The position numbers and the translations under genes were made by a program. Below are positions 9,988 to 17,777 of a stretch of 64,000 nt of DNA, one piece after another; the first letter of the stretch is position 1; each line of letters begins with the position of its first letter. The notes beneath the pieces were generated by a model that was given only the letters and a program-made list of their open reading frames with translations, ran no database searches and was not told where the DNA came from. Source of the stretch: Luminiphilus sp051201685 (GTDB lineage: Bacteria > Pseudomonadota > Gammaproteobacteria > Pseudomonadales > Halieaceae); contig NZ_CP179213.1 in the NCBI RefSeq assembly GCF_051201685.1, forward strand, positions 744,001-808,000, given 5' to 3'.

Positions 9988-10623
9988 CTACCGACCGGGC
10001 TTTACGACGCTTACAGGCTTTAGGGTGGATCGCGCTATTGCGATAAAGGTGTCTTGAACCATTTTTTGCATCAATTGAGTGCGCCCCTCGTGACGATGCT
10101 TTTCAAGGTTTTGTTCAAAATGACTGGCGATGCTGGCTAGATAATTTGCGGCACATCGCAGGTCATGCCTAGACCAAGTGGAGCCTGCGGTTTCAAGCGC
10201 CTCTACATATCTGTCAACTGTGTCGCTCTGATAGCGGTTCATGAGTTTGGCTAAGCCCGCGTCGTCATTAATGCTAGCAAACAGTGCGTTATCCAATCTC
10301 AGAGCGCTAGGGCCGCCGGTTACGGTAGAGATGTATCGCTCGATAAATTCCGCAATAGAGTTCTCAGGCCTAACGCTCGCATAAGCTTGATCAAACGCGT
10401 CTAATTTTTCGCTAAGACGCTGACCTAAGATAATTTCCACAACGGCAAATTTTGTTGGAAAGTAGTCGTAAATGGTGCCGACGCCAATACCAGCCGCACT
10501 GGCAATTTTACGCAGTGTAAGTTTTGAATAGCCCAATTCGATAAGCACCAACTTCGTCGCGTCGATAATTCTCTGCTTCCGCGCAATCGCGCGTTCTTGC
10601 TGGGGCTCTCGCCTTTTGCTCAT
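9988..10623 (-). CDS. TetR/AcrR family transcriptional regulator
   Basis: A 211-residue one-domain repressor of the TetR family. The N-terminal helix-turn-helix reads IDATKLVLIELGYSKLTLRKIASAAGIGVGTIYDYFPTK in pattern, with the typical GVGTIYDYF recognition-helix end. The C-terminal ligand domain is unassigned. The ATG at 10621-10623 was chosen over an upstream ATG at 10698 because AAGGA lies about 8 nt before it and the family normally starts shortly before the HTH. It is divergent from the acyl-CoA dehydrogenase operon, with a large palindrome between them. By its position it probably represses that operon and itself, with an acyl-CoA or related ligand as inducer; that is inference. Confidence 0.9.
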   Translation of the reverse strand: MSKRREPQQERAIARKQRIIDATKLVLIELGYSKLTLRKIASAAGIGVGTIYDYFPTKFAVVEIILGQRLSEKLDAFDQAYASVRPENSIAEFIERYISTVTGGPSALRLDNALFASINDDAGLAKLMNRYQSDTVDRYVEALETAGSTWSRHDLRCAANYLASIASHFEQNLEKHRHEGRTQLMQKMVQDTFIAIARSTLKPVSVVKPGR

Positions 10624-10684
10624 TCTTGCATCCTTAAGTTTTGGCACTGCGCTATTTTGGATTGACTGTACCTCAGACACCGTC

Positions 10685-10712
10685 AATAATGCGAACATAT
10701 GTTCGGATTATT
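10685..10712. promoter_or_regulatory. Probable TetR operator (28-bp palindrome)
   Basis: A perfect 14-bp palindrome CGAACATATGTTCG (10692-10705) lies inside a 28-bp palindrome flanked by AATAAT and ATTATT with a single mismatched pair. It sits between the tetR start (10623) and the acyl-CoA dehydrogenase start (10733), where an autoregulating TetR dimer pair would bind. The symmetry is direct; the binding is inferred. Confidence 0.7.
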
Positions 10713-10732
10713 TGATGTTTGGGATCAACACC

Positions 10733-11833
10733 ATGCTTGAGCTAAATCACAGCGATATTTTGGCGCTTCGAAGCGCGCTGATAAAAGCACTGGAGAGCCT
10801 GCCGCTTGATCAGTCGACAATGGCGAATGAAGGGGTGGCCCTATCTGGGCACCAACTACTGAACCATCAGTTGGCAGAATTAGGTCTTCTTGACTTGGCA
10901 CGACCACAAGCGTTGGAGGGATACCCCGGTCGGCATGGGGCGCTCGCTGCGGTCTTGGATGAGCTTGGACGTAAGTTGATACCCACCACCTTGGTAAATA
11001 CCGTTACGGCTCTGTCGCTATGTGGTTCAACTCAATCCCTGTCTGATCAAAGCGTACTTGTTTCGAGTATTGCGGCCGGGGACAGTGTGATTGCTCTGGC
11101 GGGCAACGCGGAGTGTGTTCCTTATATCGACGACAGTCACACCTTGGTGGTCGATGAAAGCGGCCGTGTATCTGGATGCGTTTCATTGGTTGGGTATGGC
11201 GAACTAGCCACCCATACCTTGGTGTGTATTCAGCAAAAAAATCGTGCTCAACCGACGCAGGTCTTTTTGGTTGAGCACGGTCAGTGTGTGAAGGTCGTTA
11301 AGCAAAAGGTGAACGATCCACTCGCCACGTTTTCCCGGCTGGAGTTTAGTCATGCTGAGACTCAAGCACTCTCTGATATTGACCAGCAGGCCATCGAATG
11401 GGCTCAGATGAGTGGGCTGTGTGCCTTGGCGGCAGAACAAGCCGGGGCCGCACAGGCAATTTTTGATGTGACGATTGAATACTTGAAAACGCGGTATCAG
11501 TTCGGACGGGCGGTGGGCTCATTTCAGGCAGTAAAACATATGGTCGCCGATTTACTGGTTGAGCTTGAATCCTCAAAGAGCGCCGTGATTGCTGCGACCA
11601 CGGCGCTGGATCGGCAATTACCAGATATGAAGCGTGCCGTGCATTTAGCCGCGTTCACCTGCGCCGATGTCTTTCGAGAAATATCGGCTCAGGCGATACA
11701 GCTGCACGGTGGTATTGCTTACACGCGAGAGCACTGCGCCCATCTCTATTGGCGACGTGCCAGAACTTGGATGCCTATGTTTGGCAGTTCGGATCAACAT
11801 CGTGAATGCTACTTAGCCACCTGGGAGCATTGA
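10733..11833 (+). CDS. Acyl-CoA dehydrogenase, probable non-catalytic partner subunit
   Basis: A 366-residue member of the acyl-CoA dehydrogenase family. The C-terminal part is clear (RYQFGRAVGSFQAVKHMVADL, then AIQLHGGIAYTREH), the FAD-binding region of the family; the N-terminal half is divergent. Neither usual catalytic Glu is visible: the C-terminal position reads MFGSSDQHRE instead of YEGT, and the helix-G position lacks the 'ER' pair seen in its partner. This is the pattern of the inactive chain in alpha2beta2 acyl-CoA dehydrogenases (FadE/ChsE pairs). The start at 10733 was chosen because GGGA lies 8 nt upstream; an in-frame ATG at 10715 is the alternative. The next dehydrogenase starts one base after its stop, so the two are co-translated. 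Confidence 0.82.
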   Translation: MLELNHSDILALRSALIKALESLPLDQSTMANEGVALSGHQLLNHQLAELGLLDLARPQALEGYPGRHGALAAVLDELGRKLIPTTLVNTVTALSLCGSTQSLSDQSVLVSSIAAGDSVIALAGNAECVPYIDDSHTLVVDESGRVSGCVSLVGYGELATHTLVCIQQKNRAQPTQVFLVEHGQCVKVVKQKVNDPLATFSRLEFSHAETQALSDIDQQAIEWAQMSGLCALAAEQAGAAQAIFDVTIEYLKTRYQFGRAVGSFQAVKHMVADLLVELESSKSAVIAATTALDRQLPDMKRAVHLAAFTCADVFREISAQAIQLHGGIAYTREHCAHLYWRRARTWMPMFGSSDQHRECYLATWEH

Positions 11834-11834
11834 G

Positions 11835-13043
11835 ATGAACCCACTAAAACTCGACGATTCCCCCGACGTGGTCAAAGCGTTTACCGAGCAATGGTTGGAA
11901 GACCACTGGGATGCGGCGTTAGGCTGTGAGAAGGGTGCCCATGATTACGACGAAAAATCTTGGCTAGCTCGTGTCTTTGAGGCAGGTCTCATGGTGCCAA
12001 CCTGGCCGCGTGAATGGTTTGGCTTGGGCTTGAGTTCGAAATCGGCGCGGGCAATTGAAAAGCTATTCACACAGCACAAGGTCCCTGGCGCAGCGAGAGA
12101 TCGTTATCATCTTGGGGCCATTACGTTGTTTAAAACGGGCTCTGAATCGCTTAAGCGGGATCTATTGCCGGTGCTGCTTAAAGGGCCTATTTGTTGCTTG
12201 CTTTACTCCGAGCCTAACGCCGGGTCTGACTTGGCTGGTGTGCGTACCCGGGCTGACTACAACAACGGACAGTATCGCATCAATGGGCAAAAGGTCTGGA
12301 CTTCTAATGCGGTCGATGCGGAATACGGCATGCTCTTGGCTCGCACTGATTGGGAGGTGCCCAAGCACAAGGGTGTTTCCTTTTTTCTGTTTCCCATGAA
12401 GCAAGCCGGGGTCGAGGTTAGGCCGATCAACCAGATTACCGGCGAGTCGGAGTTCAATGAGGTCTTCATAACAGACGCGTTGGTGCCCGAACAGCACTTA
12501 CTGGGTGAGGTCAATAAAGGGTGGAAGTCATTTCAGCTAGCTATTGCTTACGAGCGCCTGATAATGGGCCAGGGTATTACGGAGCGTCGACGGAAAAGCG
12601 CTCCGGGCGATGTGCCAAAACTGATTCGTATCGCCCAATCAACCGGACAAATTGAAGATTCACATCAACGACAAAAAATTGCTCAGGCACTCGCTTACCG
12701 AGAGCTCAATAAGCTGAATAATAATCGGGCCAAAGAGGAGCTGGCGAGCACCGGTTCTACAGCACTCATGTCGTTGAGTAAGTTGGCGATGTCGCGAATT
12801 CAGCATGGAGAGGCGCGTATTGCTAGCGACTTGCTCGGTGCTAACGGGATTTTAGATGATGCTGATCACCCTGACGCAAGCCACGCGCATTTTGATGCGG
12901 CAAAGGCCTATATGAATTCAATTGGTGGAGGTACCGATCAAATCCAGCGAAATATTATTGCGGAGCGCGTACTGGGGCTGCCCCGTGAGCCTGAGGTAGA
13001 TCGTGATGTTGCCTTTAAAGACGTAACGATGGGCCCGGCATGA
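11835..13043 (+). CDS. Acyl-CoA dehydrogenase, probable catalytic subunit
   Basis: A 402-residue flavoenzyme that introduces the alpha,beta double bond into an acyl-CoA. Visible family marks: YSEPNAGSDLAG near residues 124-135, the GQKVWTS strand near 151-157, and GGGTDQIQRNIIAERVLGLP near the C-terminus. Because the MCAD-type Glu position is Gly here, the base is likely Glu240 in AIAYERL, as in isovaleryl-CoA and long-chain dehydrogenases. It follows the partner chain by one base and overlaps the next gene by 4 bp (ATGA), so the three form one operon. The substrate is unknown; paired enzymes of this kind often act on bulky acyl-CoAs such as sterol or terpenoid side chains. Confidence 0.88.
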   Translation: MNPLKLDDSPDVVKAFTEQWLEDHWDAALGCEKGAHDYDEKSWLARVFEAGLMVPTWPREWFGLGLSSKSARAIEKLFTQHKVPGAARDRYHLGAITLFKTGSESLKRDLLPVLLKGPICCLLYSEPNAGSDLAGVRTRADYNNGQYRINGQKVWTSNAVDAEYGMLLARTDWEVPKHKGVSFFLFPMKQAGVEVRPINQITGESEFNEVFITDALVPEQHLLGEVNKGWKSFQLAIAYERLIMGQGITERRRKSAPGDVPKLIRIAQSTGQIEDSHQRQKIAQALAYRELNKLNNNRAKEELASTGSTALMSLSKLAMSRIQHGEARIASDLLGANGILDDADHPDASHAHFDAAKAYMNSIGGGTDQIQRNIIAERVLGLPREPEVDRDVAFKDVTMGPA

Positions 13044-14293
13044 TGGCTTACAAGCGTACTTGGAAAAGCCCCATGGTTGATAAAAGGCATTCCGTAACCG
13101 CTTTAGGTTTTATGCTGCTTTTGTCGCTGGCCCCTCTGTGTTCGGTGGCCGCCACCGAGGTCCCTAGCGATGTTTTCCTCTCCGAATTTTATCGAGCTCA
13201 AGGTGGCTACGGTCAGCCCGGGAAAGTCTTAAAAGTGGAGCCATTGTCAGAAAAACAGCAGCTCGCTGAGGCCGGAGAAAGTCTGCGGGTTTTATATACT
13301 TCTACAGAGGGGCTTTGGGAAGAAGACTTAGTGGCCGTATCGGGGGTGCTTTACTTGCCCAAGGGTGAGGCGCCGGCATCGGGTTGGCCCTTGGTGTCAT
13401 GGTCTCATGGAACGGTGGGTATCAACGACCGATGCGCGCCATCATGGAACGGTAGGCAAGCCCAAGATGAGAATTACTTAAATGAGTTTTTGGTTCGAGG
13501 CTTTGCCGTGGTTGCATCGGATTATCAAGGCTTGGGCACCTTGGGCTTGCATCCGTATTTGGCAACTCGCCCAGCGGCCTACAGCAACCTTGATCTAATC
13601 CGTGCAGTTCAAAATTCCAATTTTCCCCTGGCAGAGCAAGTGCTTTTACTCGGTCAGTCGCAAGGGGCTAGCGCTGCGATTTCAACCGCGAGCTTGGCGC
13701 CTGATTACGCACCGGGAATTAATGTGGTGGGTGTCGTTGCTACAGGGGCGCCATATTTTACGCCAGCCACAATGAAAAACCTCGATCGCCTTAGGCGACT
13801 TGATCAGCCCGATCCCTTGTTGGGCTACACATTTCTCGGGATGATATTAGCGGAGCATCTTGATCCTGCATTTGAGCGCGGTGATTTCATCGCGGATGTA
13901 GCGTGGGAGCTCGCCGAGGATGCACAGAACCTTTGCTATCGAGAGCTCAAATTGAAAGTTGTCGATGCTAACTTAATGCGCGGTGAGGTTTTTAAAAAAA
14001 ATCCGATAGTGGGGTTAGAAGACGCTTTTACGCGTATGAGCTACCCACACTTAGCGATCAATGTGCCAGTGTTTTTAGGCACGGGACAGCTGGACCGCGA
14101 TACGCCTTATCGAATGCAGGCCAAGCTAGTACAAGATATGTGCGCTGCAAACACCGTTGTTCATTGGCAAGTTTATCCAGATCTCGATCATCGAGGTGTC
14201 GTGCTACCTTCCTTGGCAGATTCGCTCCCGTTTGTGCGACAGGTTTTTGCGGGGGACACGGTCGCATCAAGGTGTCCCATCGCGCCTGAGTGA
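13040..14293 (+). CDS. Exported alpha/beta hydrolase, secretory-lipase-like
   Basis: A 417-residue alpha/beta hydrolase with an N-terminal hydrophobic export signal (about residues 18-37, ending near SVAATE). Motifs: SHGT near 122-125 (oxyanion strand), the nucleophile elbow GQSQGA with Ser207, and a late acid/His pair (GTGQLDRDTP and PDLDHRG). The overall plan matches secreted lipases/esterases of the LIP type (PF03583-like). The start overlaps the upstream dehydrogenase stop (ATGA); a second in-frame Met at 13073 would give a more usual signal peptide length. In the operon it could release an acyl group outside the cytoplasm that the dehydrogenase pair then degrades; the substrate is not known. 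Confidence 0.78.
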   Translation: MMAYKRTWKSPMVDKRHSVTALGFMLLLSLAPLCSVAATEVPSDVFLSEFYRAQGGYGQPGKVLKVEPLSEKQQLAEAGESLRVLYTSTEGLWEEDLVAVSGVLYLPKGEAPASGWPLVSWSHGTVGINDRCAPSWNGRQAQDENYLNEFLVRGFAVVASDYQGLGTLGLHPYLATRPAAYSNLDLIRAVQNSNFPLAEQVLLLGQSQGASAAISTASLAPDYAPGINVVGVVATGAPYFTPATMKNLDRLRRLDQPDPLLGYTFLGMILAEHLDPAFERGDFIADVAWELAEDAQNLCYRELKLKVVDANLMRGEVFKKNPIVGLEDAFTRMSYPHLAINVPVFLGTGQLDRDTPYRMQAKLVQDMCAANTVVHWQVYPDLDHRGVVLPSLADSLPFVRQVFAGDTVASRCPIAPE

Positions 14294-14482
14294 GGGGAAG
14301 GTCTGGTAAACCGAGCCCGGTACTGGCCTTGATGGGTTTAGACCTAGCCCGCGTCAACACCAGAGTGCTAGTGAGACGTTGTGTGCCTTTAGGTAAGATC
14401 GCAGCCCTTGACGTCGACAGTAGGCATCAAGAAATCTTACAAAATGTTGTATCTATTCTGAGTGTAGTGACCGACCACTAAT

Positions 14483-14594
14483 AATCACGAATCACGAATC
14501 ACGAATCACGAATCACGAATCACGAATCACGAATCACGAATCACGAATCACGAATCACGAATCATGAATCACGAATCACGAATCACGAATCACA
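14483..14594. repeat. Heptamer tandem repeat (AATCACG), about 16 copies
   Basis: Sixteen consecutive 7-bp units in exact phase, 112 bp in all. Unit 12 (14560-14566) is AATCATG and the last is AATCACA; the rest are identical. The array lies between two convergent genes, and the stop codon of the methyltransferase gene (14583-14585) is inside it. Because 7 is not a multiple of 3, the minus strand meets TGA every 21 bp in every frame, so copy-number change cannot extend the protein far. Confidence 0.97.
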
Positions 14595-15626
14595 AATTCG
14601 AGTGACAGAAAATTTTGGGTAACTTCCAATTTGTAAGCTAGCTCTGTAGTGATCGCCTGCCTGCAGTGGGGTTAAGCCACTGCAGCGCAAGGGTAGGGTT
14701 ATTTCTGATTCATAGTCGAGCAGCCGATGCTGTTCAAAAACCTGAATGCGGGTAAACAAAACGGCATCAAATGTATTGAGGTCGGTTATGGCGGGAAGGG
14801 TTACGTGTTTTGGGTTGAGTTCAAGCAAGCCATGGCTATTTTGGCTGGCCTGCTGTTTCAGCGTCGCAGCGTGCTCTGGTGTTAGGCAGAGTACAGTGGC
14901 CAGTGCATGCCGTTCGCCAGCCGCCTGTAGGGCGTTTGGGTCTAGTGCATCGCCCCGTTGCAATGCGGCTCTCTCCGCCTCTAGTTTGGCGAGGCACAGT
15001 GCAACCTCGATCCTTTGAGGAATAAAGATTCCCCTCGCATGCAACTGCGGTGCGAGGTTAGCGGTAACGGCAAACTGCGGCTCCTGCTCCAAGGATTTCT
15101 GCATGGTCTCGGTGATGATCACATGGGGATTACTCGAGTGTTGATAGTGGCAGGCATCGTCTTGTATGTAGCTGATGCGGTGCCCCTGTAGGTCAAAATG
15201 CCCGATGAGCAATGCCACGCTGTCGAGCGAACGTTGATGAATGTCTAGAAAATGCACCACCAGCTCACCGGGGTTAAATTTTGTCAGTAGTGGCAGCAGT
15301 AATGTGGCGAACGGCCCGCAGCCTGCGTACAGAACCTCGATTGGACTAGTGGTGAAGCGCTGCTTGGCAGTAGTGATGGCTGCGCGGGCTGCGCGAATAA
15401 AAACCGCACTGCGCTGAGTGTCTGTCACGCAGTGGGCGGCAGCTTCTGGGCTAATAGCGACCCCGTTGTTTAGCAGGGAATCATCTGCCCAGGCGTCAAA
15501 GCTGGGGTCGGGTACGACGCCGCCAACGTCGCTGCACAGTTGTGCAAAAGCGTTTAGAGCTGCGCGCAAATCCGCGGGTGCGCTGGCTTCATTAAGCAGA
15601 GTGTCGGCAATATATTCTAGCTTCAT
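14583..15626 (-). CDS. SAM-dependent methyltransferase, PRMT-like
   Basis: A 347-residue class I methyltransferase. The SAM-binding motif is EVLYAGCGPFATLLLP near residue 97, with the acidic strand-2 end VVHFLDIH after it. The segment IITETMQKSLEQEP has two Glu nine residues apart, followed by LAPQLHARGIFIPQRIEV. This strongly resembles the double-E loop and post-loop strand of protein arginine methyltransferases, though the THW loop is not evident. So the target may be a protein or small guanidino/amino group; this is not certain. The ATG at 15624-15626 has GAGG about 9 nt upstream; a GTG two codons earlier is possible. The last codons and stop are made of the heptamer array. It is a monocistronic gene just downstream of arfB on the same strand. 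Confidence 0.7.
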   Translation of the reverse strand: MKLEYIADTLLNEASAPADLRAALNAFAQLCSDVGGVVPDPSFDAWADDSLLNNGVAISPEAAAHCVTDTQRSAVFIRAARAAITTAKQRFTTSPIEVLYAGCGPFATLLLPLLTKFNPGELVVHFLDIHQRSLDSVALLIGHFDLQGHRISYIQDDACHYQHSSNPHVIITETMQKSLEQEPQFAVTANLAPQLHARGIFIPQRIEVALCLAKLEAERAALQRGDALDPNALQAAGERHALATVLCLTPEHAATLKQQASQNSHGLLELNPKHVTLPAITDLNTFDAVLFTRIQVFEQHRLLDYESEITLPLRCSGLTPLQAGDHYRASLQIGSYPKFSVTRICDS

Positions 15627-15702
15627 GGGCACTTACCTCAGTCGCTTGTCACCTGCACGCTATTAGCAAAAATTGGAGGTAAAGCCAGTCTGGCCGTGGT
15701 CC

Positions 15703-16110
15703 TCAGTAGTCGTCGACTTTGCCGCGATTTTTTTTAATAGAGCCCTGTTTTTTCTTGCTATCAAGGCGCTTGCGCACCGACGACCTAGAAGGCTGGGTTC
15801 TTCGTCTGGGTTTATCGACAAACTGACATTTCTTAAGCATGTCATCGAGTCGCTCGAGGCTCTCTAACCGGTTTTTTTCCTGGCTCCTGAACTTTTGCGC
15901 TTTGATGACGATCACACCGTCAGAGCTGATCCTGGTATCGCGCATCCGGAGAAGCTTCGACTTAACCGCTTCCGGTAAGCTAGAGGACCTGACGTTGAAT
16001 CTTAAATGAATCGCTGTGGAGACCTTGTTGACGTTCTGGCCACCCGGACCGCTGGCACGGATCGCCGAAAATTCAATCTGGTTTTCAGGAATGTCTGAAA
16101 CGCGAATCAT
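15703..16110 (-). CDS. arfB: Alternative ribosome-rescue factor B (peptidyl-tRNA hydrolase)
   Basis: A 135-residue protein with the release-factor GGQ motif in RASGPGGQNVNKVST (G23-G24-Q25). A long Lys/Arg-rich tail follows (KKKQGSIKKNRGK), which threads into the empty mRNA channel in this family. ArfB (YaeJ) hydrolyses peptidyl-tRNA on ribosomes stalled at the 3' end of mRNA, as a backup to trans-translation. The length is the usual 135-140 residues, which separates it from full release factors. The trans-translation parts (tmRNA and smpB) are also in this window. Its own gene stands alone upstream of the methyltransferase, with a 76-bp gap. Confidence 0.93.
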   Translation of the reverse strand: MIRVSDIPENQIEFSAIRASGPGGQNVNKVSTAIHLRFNVRSSSLPEAVKSKLLRMRDTRISSDGVIVIKAQKFRSQEKNRLESLERLDDMLKKCQFVDKPRRRTQPSRSSVRKRLDSKKKQGSIKKNRGKVDDY

Positions 16111-16711
16111 CAGACAGGCGGCATGTAACTGGCACTATTTTTATTCACTTAGCTGTCACCCTGATCTTTGTATTCCTGCACCTAGACAATAAGGCTCGCT
16201 GATAGTGATGCAGGTGTACCTCGCAATAGCCAAAGCGTCGCAAAAGGCTGGGCATAGTTGCGACGGTTGTAAGTGGTACAGATTGAACCGGATCATCTAC
16301 AACGCTGTCTCAATCTGTAATTACTCCATGATACCTATCTGCGCACTTATCCTTCAAGATTTGGCCTGTGGCCTCAGCGCCGCACGGAATTAAGCGAGCC
16401 TCGAGGCCGTTTATCCCTCTTCCGCTGAAAAATTATTGCTTAAACAGTACGCTGCTGTTTTTAAGTGAGTGCGTCGTTTCAAGCACTTTGAGCGGTCTAA
16501 CCTAGCGTGAGTGCCCAGCACAGCGCGACGGGGTAATTATCGTCTTTGTCGTTTGATGTGTGTTTTATCGTGATCTCAGCGTTTGTTCTTATAGCGTGTT
16601 GTAGCAGGGGCGCTATCGTCAACTAACTCTGTCTATTTTCTAAATGTCGCCAGTTGCTGATAAGCAAAGGGCGTTACATGAGCCGCTAAAGCACCTAGGA
16701 AGGAGCCGAAC
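16111..16711. other. Intergenic region, 601 bp, with nested inverted repeats
   Basis: No gene is supported here; a 62-codon open frame at 16205-16393 overlaps the repeats and resembles nothing. The stretch 16192-16401 holds three perfect inverted repeats: AGGCTCGCT (16192-16200) with AGCGAGCCT (16393-16401); CGTCGCAA (16236-16243) with TTGCGACG (16258-16265); and TACAGATTGA (16277-16286) with TCAATCTGTA (16310-16319). The first pair encloses the other two, as in a branched RNA or a small element with terminal inverted repeats. Confidence 0.5.
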
Positions 16712-17656
16712 TTACTTATTGGCGGTATCGACCCAATCAATAATCATGTTAGCGAACAACTCTGGTTGGTCAGCCCAGGCAAGATGGCCTGCCTCCGGCA
16801 GCATGTGCAACTTACTTTTGGGCAGGGCTGCATCCAGATGTCTAGCATTGCTGGGGTCAAACAGAACATCGAGCTCACCCCAGAAAACCAGGGTGGGTAT
16901 GTCGATTTCTTTTACTCGAGCCGCCAGCGCTGTCGCTTTGGAGCGAAAGTCCTTAAACCAGTAAACCACCTCAGCAGCACGCCCTGAGTAAGCGCGTTTG
17001 TAATCATCGATTTGCTTTGCATTGGCGCGATGACGAATGGAGCCAAGCTTCGACGAGAAAGCGATGAGTGGCCCGGCACCCAATAAGCCCGTGGTGAAAC
17101 GCATAAAACTAAACTTGGCTAATAGATTTATCATAAAGGCCAGCTTGAACGGGCCGGGCGCACCGACGCCATGACCAACCGCTAGGCTGATTACGCGATG
17201 GGTATGGTTGAGTACATAAGCTAGACCTGCCCCCATTCCCACATCAGGTCCAACAAGATGAATATTATGTAGGTCAAGTTCATCAAAGATCGCAGCCAGA
17301 TGCGCCCCCTGAGCGTTAGGTGACATATCATTACGGTCACCGTCAGAGGCACCAAACCCTGGAAGGTCAATGGCAATGACTCGACATTTCTCTGTGAGTG
17401 CATTCCAAGAGCCACTGAAGCTCAGGATGCTTTCTGGAAATGGACTGAGCAGTACCACCAGTGGCCCGTTAGCTGGCCCGGCTTCAGCGAGACGGATCTT
17501 ACGACCCGCTAATGTCCGAATTTCAGTTGGCATGTCGACATACGGTGTTTCAAACGTTGCCGCCGACTGTCGGGCTGCTTTGACTTTTGGCCACTCCGGT
17601 GACACCAGCAACAATGTGGCTGCGTTGATCTGATCGTAGGCATTCAGTTTTTTCAT
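16712..17656 (-). CDS. Alpha/beta hydrolase with Asp nucleophile (dehalogenase/epoxide-hydrolase type)
   Basis: A 314-residue soluble alpha/beta hydrolase. The nucleophile elbow reads LVGPDVGMG, placing Asp138 where most esterases have Ser. That is the arrangement of haloalkane/haloacetate dehalogenases and epoxide hydrolases, which attack carbon rather than a carbonyl. Other marks are the IDLPGFGASDG strand-loop, the acid site in FWGELDVLFDP and the catalytic His in EAGHLAWADQP. The ATG start has GGAGAA 6 nt upstream. It is last in a minus-strand set after the MFS carrier (121-bp gap) and the FAH-family gene. It may cleave an imported substrate or intermediate in that pathway; the substrate is unknown. 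Confidence 0.8.
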   Translation of the reverse strand: MKKLNAYDQINAATLLLVSPEWPKVKAARQSAATFETPYVDMPTEIRTLAGRKIRLAEAGPANGPLVVLLSPFPESILSFSGSWNALTEKCRVIAIDLPGFGASDGDRNDMSPNAQGAHLAAIFDELDLHNIHLVGPDVGMGAGLAYVLNHTHRVISLAVGHGVGAPGPFKLAFMINLLAKFSFMRFTTGLLGAGPLIAFSSKLGSIRHRANAKQIDDYKRAYSGRAAEVVYWFKDFRSKATALAARVKEIDIPTLVFWGELDVLFDPSNARHLDAALPKSKLHMLPEAGHLAWADQPELFANMIIDWVDTANK

Positions 17657-17777
17657 ACAGTTTCTCCATTTGCACTGTTTTGCACTGGGTGAACCGTGTT
17701 GCTCTTATGAGGGAGTTGATCGGAGAGGCGATGTTCCCTAGGGACCGAGGTGATTGGTGTCAAAGAGCCGCCAGTAT

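Noticed and set aside
14483..14594. Possible CRISPR array
   Set aside because: The 7-bp units are contiguous with no spacers and no cas genes are near; it is a simple tandem repeat.
16205..16393. 62-codon open frame within the inverted repeats
   Set aside because: No motif and no ribosome site; the region is better explained by its inverted repeats.
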